A DNA stretch of 64,000 nt, from assembly GCA_019054805.1 (NCBI GenBank), contig JAHQIY010000005.1, positions 1,595,501-1,659,500 on the forward strand. Direction: 5' to 3'. This DNA is from Brachionus manjavacas. Taxonomy: Eukaryota; Rotifera; Eurotatoria; Ploima; Brachionidae. This document shows, in pieces, positions 57,712 through 64,000 of the stretch. How positions within the stretch are numbered: the stretch's first letter is position 1; the number at the start of each line of letters is the position of its first letter. Below the pieces are notes generated by a model. The model did not search any database, was not told the DNA's origin, and saw only the letters and a program-made list of their open reading frames with translations. The position numbers were made by a program, and so were the translations under genes.

Positions 57712-58410
57712 TTAAAATTAAAAGTCTCTTCAATCGTGTAAATAAATATTTATTTGAATTAATGTTTTTTTTTTATAAAATTTATTTTTTAAATTTTAAT
57801 TTATTCTCGTTCGCATTCATATTAGTTTTAAATAAATAATGTATAAATAAAGTTAATTGTTTGTCTTTTAATTAAAATATCTATCTGTCAAATACAACGA
57901 AATTTGATCATTTTAAAAGATGCAGTTAATTAAATGCCATTCACTCTTCTGCTAATTCAAACTAAACAATTTCGAGATTCAAAATAAGTCAAAATAAATT
58001 TTCTAAAAATTCTAAATTTAAATTTTTAATCATCAATAATAATTTGTTCTAGACCATTCAAGATCAATTTTCAAAGTTTTTTTTTGGATTTTTTTAAAAA
58101 TTTTAATAAAAAATTTATTATTTGGTGCAGTAAGCAAAGTCAACATAGAAATGTAGAATGACTTGCTGTAATCACTAAATAAATGTGAACAAGTCAGAAA
58201 ATTTTAAATTTTACATGATAAACAAAATTAAAAGCATTTTAATATTCCAAAAATTCAACGGGGTTATGAAGTTCATTTCAATTCGATCGTTTTAATTCAG
58301 AAAAGCTGAATAACTTTTTTAAAAAAATAGATAATTTAGTTCTGTGAAATGCTTAATGGTTAAGCAACTTTGCTTAATCCATAAATATATGTCTGCAAAA
58401 AATCTGCAAT
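57712..58410 (+). other. 3' flank of the Ig gene, no other gene
   Basis: A+T-rich; AATAAATAATGTATAAATAA near 57833-57852 is a plausible polyadenylation region. Nothing else recognised. Confidence 0.45.
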
Positions 58411-58442
58411 GTAGTAGTAGTTGTAGTAATAGTAGTAGTAGT
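58411..58442. repeat. TAG/GTA trinucleotide microsatellite at a LINE end
   Basis: Imperfect GTAGTAGTAGTTGTAGTAAT run directly beyond the 3' end of the minus-strand LINE, as expected for a LINE with a simple-repeat tail. Confidence 0.75.
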
Positions 58443-58476
58443 GTAAACTGCAGCTTGGAGTCAACCAAGCAGAGCT

Positions 58477-59290
58477 CTAATGAGCTATAGCAGTCGCTTC
58501 AAATCGTTTCGCCATCCAAACATCAAGATTTGCTTTGAAACTGTTTGTATTCCTTGAGTTGATAATTTCTTCCGGTAGTTTATTCCACTCATTGACAACT
58601 CTGTTAATAAAAAAGTTAAATCTAGGAAGACAACTCCTAACTAGCTCTCGTTTAAGGTTCTGTCTGTGTCTTCTCAACTCATATCTTCTATTATCCATCT
58701 TGGTGTTTAGACTATAATTGATCCCGTTGGTAAAATTCACAATCTCTATATCATTAACTATCTTAAACATTTGAATCAAATCGCCACGTACTCTTCTTGT
58801 TTTCAAGTCGGTTAATTTTAACTTTGATAGTCGTTCCGAGTAGTCTAAATGACGCAGTTCATGAACTAATTTTGACGCTCTTCTTTGTACTTTTTCCAGC
58901 GCATTCACATCTTTTTCAAAATAAGGACACCAAGAGCTAATCGCGTATTCTAAGTGCGGTCTGACAAGTGAACAGTATAGTAACCTAATCAACTCGAGCG
59001 TAGGGAATTTAAACGATTTTCTAATCATTCCTAATAAACGATTTGCTTTCGACGTTGCGTTTTTTACATGAGTGTTCCATTTCAAATCATCTTGAATGTA
59101 AATTCCTAAGTCCTTTTCACAATCTGACTTATTTAGAGCCTGAGAATAAATTGAGTAATTAAAATTTTTATTGCTGTGGCCTATATGAAGAACTTTAAAC
59201 TTTTCAACATTAAGCTGAGTAGACCAATCTTCAGACCATTTGCAAACTTTATCAATGTCGTTTTGAAGCTCAAGGACTGTAATTGCACCC
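58477..59290 (-). mobile_element. 5'-truncated LINE (reverse-transcriptase C-terminal part)
   Basis: One open minus frame of about 270 codons: CKWSEDWSTQLNVEKFKVLH, GIYIQDDLKWNTHVKNATSK, ANRLLGMIRKSFKF, RLLYCSLVRPHLEYAISSWC, VQRRASKLVHELR, LPRFNFFINRVVNEWNKLPE. This is the region after the catalytic YADD in CR1/L2/Jockey-type LINEs. The frame is still open with no stops, so this insertion is younger than the other LINE copies. The catalytic core is missing upstream (towards 59300). Confidence 0.9.
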
Positions 59291-60076
59291 TTGATTAGAA
59301 TACTTTTTAATGGCGTGCAAAATGCAGAAAATTGTAAAGTATTTTGCAGCCTTATTTTATTAAAAAAAAAATAAATAAATAATTTATTATTTTTAAAACA
59401 TTGGCTATTTTTATTATATTCAGAAGGAACAAATTTGATACAAAAAGAAATAAATAAATAAAAATTCGTCTTTTATGAGCTTATGTGAACTTGATAGATT
59501 TTTAAACTTTGTTTTAGTACCAGTCGTGTCTTTTTTGTCCCTTAAAATTTGATCGACAAAAAGACCCATTTCCGTCTCTTAATTCCAATATAAAAAATTA
59601 TTAATTATTAATTTACCATTACTGTAATCGAATGAAATAAAAAAGTCCTAATTTTTTAAATTTATTAAATTTAGATTAAGTGACACGCACTATGGAGTAG
59701 CACTAAAGAAAAATTTCGCAATACGGTTTTATACTTCTTTTGGTGAACTATTTTAACAGAATTAAAAGATCAAAAGAAATTTAGACAATTAGTTATTTAA
59801 AAATCTTGGTAATATAAAATATTTCTTTAAAAATAATCTTTTCATTCTTCTAAATTTCAAAACGACCACATGGTCAAAAGCTAGCAGACTTTTGTATTAC
59901 ATTCAATTAGATAATCAGTCACTTATCTCTCTTAAACTATTAAATTATTTATTTTTGTGAATATCTAATCTCTTTTAATTTTATCAAGTTTTCTAAATCA
60001 CATGAATAAAATTGTTTTTTATGAAAATATTTAATTGAAAAGAAATTTAAGTTATTAAAAATTTAACTAATTAAAA
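59291..60076. other. Intergenic region before the PAN-domain gene
   Basis: A+T-rich, no gene seen. AATAAATAAATAA-type runs near 59372-59384 and 59450 may be LINE-tail scraps. No clear TATA box could be singled out. Confidence 0.4.
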
Positions 60077-63000
60077 ATGATAATTGTTAAGCTCTTTTTA
60101 TCTTTAACAATAATTCAAAATGTTTTTGGCCAGTGTCCCTTAGTTCCATCTCAGGGACCTGATCCAATTCCTTCAATTCCAAGCAAATTCCAGACTCGTG
60201 TCGAAGTCAACACTGAAGGTCAAAATCAAATGAAGGAATTCAGGTACTTTTACAACTATGAACAACGCCGTGCAGCAATTGAAACGCGAGAATCAAACAC
60301 CAATACAAAACTAATATTTAATTATGATACTGACGAAATTTACGAGCTAAAGAGTATTATTTAAAAAATTTATCAGAATTTTAGAGATCAAACTTAATTT
60401 TAATTCTTTTAGATAAAATAGATATTTTGAGTGATCCATTGCACTGGCCTCCGGATGGTCGGCCTGAATTTCCTACCACTTGTACGACATACAAACTTTC
60501 GAATAGTTCACAACTTAATTATTTTTTTGGATTTACCTTATCTGGTGGATCAATTTTACCAGCTGGTCCAGCACAAATTTTCAGCTTTTCACCTATAGTA
60601 AAATGTTTTTCAGTATTATAAAAATCAATTTTTCTTTAAATATTCCTCAAAGACATATGTCGGTAAAGAAAACGTCAGGGGTATTCCTTGTGACGTTTAT
60701 AAAAGTTGTGCAAAAGATCCACTTACCAATGCAGATTTTGTTATTACTCATTATTTTTCAGGTATTTTTGATAATAAAAATTCTAAATTTTAATGCTTTG
60801 TTTTATTTTACAGATAAAAGCTTTACTTTAGCTGGCGGTGACCAAACTTTCAATAGATTACCTGTGAGGGCGGTTTATGAAAAAAAGTTGAATGTTGAGG
60901 ATGCTCCAGAACAACTTATAAAAACATATTATGATTTTCATGATTTTAAGTCATTTATAGAATGGTCTCATACCTTTGATGTATAATTTAACAATTATTT
61001 TATTTTTTGCTTATTTAACTATGAAACTTTATTTAGACCCCTTCAAGTGTTTATTGTTCAAATCGAAAGGCAACAAAGCAAGTACCGAGTGTTACAATTG
61101 CATTTGGCTTTAGCCAAGAGATAACATCAGATTCTCAAATTCAATATGTCAAAGATTTTTATAAATTTGATAATTTTTCGCGCTACGAAATTCGAAATCC
61201 TAGAAAAGAAGAGGCCACCTTTTACACTCAAGATCCAGTCGTTTATATATCAGAATTAAGCGCTGGAATTCAATATGGAATAAATCAACGCCATGGAAAT
61301 TGTTCAGTAAGAGGCATCAGAAGTGATACAATTTATATACCTAAGTTGAACCAAACTTTTAATTCACTTCTGAATTTTTTGGCTCAGGTCCAGTCTACTC
61401 AATCATTTTTGTCTTTTGATTCTGAATTTATATATACTGGTCAAAAAATTTCAAATGGAATTTCTTCTGATCGTTTTATCACAAATAAGACATCAGGAAT
61501 ATATGAATACACATTTTCCGATGAAGATTACGTTGTTTTCAGTAACTACGAATCGGAAACTCGAGTACCCTTAAGCCTTTACATTGATAACAAACAAGTA
61601 TTTAAAAGAAAATATTTAAATAACTAAAGTTTTAAATTTTTTATTAAAGAGTAAATTGAGTTCTCATTCTAGTTTTTTTAATTTTGAAACTCTTCCGCCT
61701 TCTAACATTCTCCGCTTATTTGATATCAGCTCTTGTTTTTATCAAAATGAGACCATTGATTTTGATATTGTTTTCCCGTATAGAGGCATCGTTTTACCAG
61801 AAGATATTCTCCAAGAAAAACAATTAGATATTGTGATGTATGGTTTACTAAATGATTTGACCGGAGAAGCCACAATAAGATTCAAATCGCCGATAGTAAT
61901 TAAAAATAAAATTTAAACAACTAATAGACATACTTTATTTTTGGAAAGATTTCAGTAAGTAGTGATGGTAATTTATATGTTAGAAGCGCAATTTTCCCTC
62001 TACCAAATCCAATTAGTAAAAATAGTTTTAATTGCAAAAATTTTAATTGATTTTATTTACTTTTAGCTTTTTTTACTTTTATTGAGCGAACACTTATTTA
62101 TGGTTCGTCACTTGCGTATTTTTTTAATCTCCGAGATGTTGAAGAATGTGCCGAAAAATGTTTTAACAATGTGAAATGTTTAAGTTTTGATTTCAGCTCT
62201 GGTAAATCTGGTAAATCATGCTATCTTTACAACAGAACTGTTACCGATGGTTCTTCTTCATCTTCATCTTATTTTGACCACTACACAAGTAAATTTTAAA
62301 TAAAATAAAGACGGTGTTTCTATAGAAAGCTCAGAATCAGTTACATTTTTGTAATCGATTCCTTCATACAAAGCTAAAATGAATTTTTAACGATTTTAAA
62401 GTTTAAATGTTTTTTCATCTAAAATAATTTTTTCCATTAGCTTTTATTTGATTTATCTATTAATTTCTATTTTCTTAGTTGAAATTTAATGATTTTTCGA
62501 AAATTTTTTATTTGTGTGATTGCGCATATCGAAATTCATTTTTCTATTAATAATAATAATAATAGTTTAGGCTATGACAGGGTGTCCACTTTTTAGTGAG
62601 GATGTCCCTCATAGTCAGTATTTTTTAGCTGTTATAGCTCACTTTAAAGCTGTTCTTTCTTTTAGCATGAATTGCTGAAGCTGGAAGTTGCTTCAAGTTT
62701 GAGCAATTCGGTCTGTTATAAAGAATTGTCTTTGACTACAGTTAGATATAAATCTTATTAATATATGTTTGATTCCTCTAATGGCACTTGCTTGGCCATC
62801 AACTGAGGCCATTTCCAATTTTGTTTTGTTTGTATAAACATTCTCTGATTTTATTTTTTGCAAAGGTTCTTCTCAATTAATACTGTTTTTATAATTCCTT
62901 GATTTTTATACATTCTTTGCAAATGGAAAGATTTTTTTTCTATTTAATTTTATTTAAAAATCTTTGAGCTCAAAGATTTCAAATAAAATTCGTTCAAAGA

Positions 63001-64000
63001 TTTTATAAAATCAAAGATTCTTATATGGGAATCGGCTTTGTCAAAAAAAATCAAACGGGATAAAACTCAAAAGATTAATTGAATTTTAAATAAAAGTTTA
63101 AGTTATTCTACTTTAAAGAAATATAACCGAAAAACTTTAAAATGAGTTTATTTTATCAAATGAGTATTTTTGAATTTTATACTGTTTGATTTTTTATTAA
63201 TAAAACAAATAATTCTATGGAAATTTTTTACTTTATTGAAAAATATTAAACAAATCTTTGCAAATTTGAAAATAACAATCTATTGAGTTACCTGTAGAAA
63301 ATTCATTAAATGAAATTTTTTTATTTATTTTTCTTAAATTAAGGAAATGTTCCTGAACAAACAGTTTACAGAAATAATATTGAATTGTTCAATACTATAA
63401 ACAATCTGGTTGTGGATGGAAAATTTACACTTTTTATTTCATCAAAAGATGAAAACAATCAAGCTAAACTAAAAACCTTAAAAGCTAAAGAACTAATCGA
63501 AACACGTGATAGATTCGATAGATTTGGAACAAGTAAAAAAATAATTAAATTCTTCTCTAAAAATTAAAAAAAATTTCCAAAAAAGCATTACTTTTGTCAA
63601 AATACAGTCTAATTCATCCAAATTCCAAATTTATTACTTTTCAAGAAGTTGAATTTAGTCAGCTTAGTATTGATGACTGCGCCAAAAAATGCAATGAACA
63701 AGTTGGATTCGATTGTAATATGTTTGAATTTTGCTACCAAACAGGTGATTGCAGATTAAGAAGATACACTGAAAATGAGAAGCCTACAAACTTTTCCACA
63801 GATCTCAATTGTGATATTTATGAAAGTATTTTGATTTTTGATTTTTTGGAAAATTTTTTAAATTAAATTAAAGAGGATGCTTTGAGTCACTATAACCGAT
63901 TTAGAAGTCACGTAAGTGTAAATGAAAAAGATTTAAAATACGTGCCGGTAAATAATCCAAGTGAATGTGCCAGAAAATGTGATAAAGAGTCTAAAATCAA
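60077..64000 (+). CDS. Secreted multi-domain protein with PAN/Apple modules, 3' incomplete
   Basis: ATG at 60077 with signal peptide MIIVKLFLSLTIIQNVFGQC. Exons joined by phase: 60077-60353, 60413-60597, 60653-60761, 60814-60980, 61037-61597, 61650-61895, 61949-62015, 62067-62288, 63344-63532, 63586-63825, 63874 to the edge; 796 codons so far without a frame break. Exons 1-7 form a large extracellular region (FRYFYNYEQRRAAIET, GIPCDVYKSC, LSDPLHWPPDG) whose pattern recalls LolA-like domains of nematode and rotifer secreted proteins; this is a weak assignment. PAN/Apple modules follow: VEECAEKCFNNVKCLSFDF, IDDCAKKCNEQVG...CNMFEF and PSECARKCDKESK, each on a phase 1-1 exon. PAN modules bind proteins or carbohydrate outside the cell. 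The end lies beyond 64000. Confidence 0.82.
62067..62288 (+). other. First PAN/Apple exon
   Basis: YGSSLAYFFNLRDVEECAEK then CFNNVKCLSFDFSSG and CYLYNRTV show the PAN pattern of C-x3-C-x5-C-x-[SAT]-[FW]-x-[FY] with a later C-x-L. Bounded by phase-1 introns on both sides, the layout expected for a shuffled extracellular module. Confidence 0.75.
62289..63343 (+). other. Intron of the PAN gene (1.05 kb)
   Basis: GTAAAT donor and AAG acceptor. It holds an ATAATAAT microsatellite (about 62549-62566) and a more complex stretch (62570-62760) that may be a transposon scrap; nothing identifiable. Confidence 0.5.
63586..64000 (+). other. Second and third PAN/Apple exons
   Basis: 63586-63825: KFITFQEVEFSQLSIDDCAK, C..C..C..MFEFCYQ, CRLRRYTENE. 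63874 to the edge: DLKYVPVNNPSECARKCDKE. Both follow phase-1 introns and repeat the same pattern, so the gene probably carries a PAN array continuing beyond the window. Confidence 0.7.

Overview
Eukaryotic, strongly A+T-rich DNA with many short introns (about 50-100 nt, GT..AG, T-rich acceptors) among kilobase-scale ones, animal signalling and adhesion genes, and many decayed LINE, MULE and MITE copies. This suits a small-genome invertebrate. FLYWCH-type MULEs, CR1/Jockey-like LINEs and a bacterial-type gene make a rotifer (Brachionus-like) my best guess, but this is inference from style, not a diagnostic marker.

Region 1 (1-17.4 kb, + strand): one large gene whose 5' end lies outside the window. 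I could join 20 exons in consistent phase into about 2,024 codons. The product is a Dbl-family Rho guanine-nucleotide exchange factor of the AKAP13/ARHGEF28 (Lbc) type. In order it has the family's N-terminal ankyrin-like module, a long low-complexity linker, a C1 zinc finger, DH, PH, the PKRAETF motif and a short coiled coil.

Region 2 (17.5-40.3 kb): a transposon nest. It holds a MULE transposase tail, two copies 20.5 kb apart of a segment carrying a promoter and signal-peptide exon (18.2 and 38.7 kb), a LINE inserted in the first copy and itself interrupted by MITEs, and a complete 3.39 kb MULE with long TIRs and a 9-bp target duplication inside another LINE. A decayed LINE, a FLYWCH-like relic and a GC-rich Tc1-like MITE follow. 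A 126-bp inverted repeat brackets 17.6-35.3 kb. In the middle sits an intact, intronless 518-codon gene (24533-26089) that looks like the bacterial anti-phage dCTP/dCMP deaminase AvcD/DcdV: P-loop-like N-terminus plus deoxycytidylate deaminase with HAE and PCxxC zinc motifs. This is the most notable object in the window and a probable horizontal acquisition.

Region 3 (40.3-56.4 kb): about 16 kb without a convincing gene. It has repeat scraps and a few more complex islands that may be regulatory DNA or leader intron of the next gene.

Region 4 (56.4-64 kb): a two-exon three-Ig-domain adhesion protein of the DIP/lachesin/IgLON type, a 5'-truncated LINE on the minus strand, and a multi-exon secreted protein with PAN/Apple modules that runs off the right edge.

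The three host genes have no evident joint pathway. The deaminase is best read as a nucleotide-pool or defence enzyme carried in a TE-rich accessory block. All exon joins come from reading splice sites and phase by eye, without transcript data.
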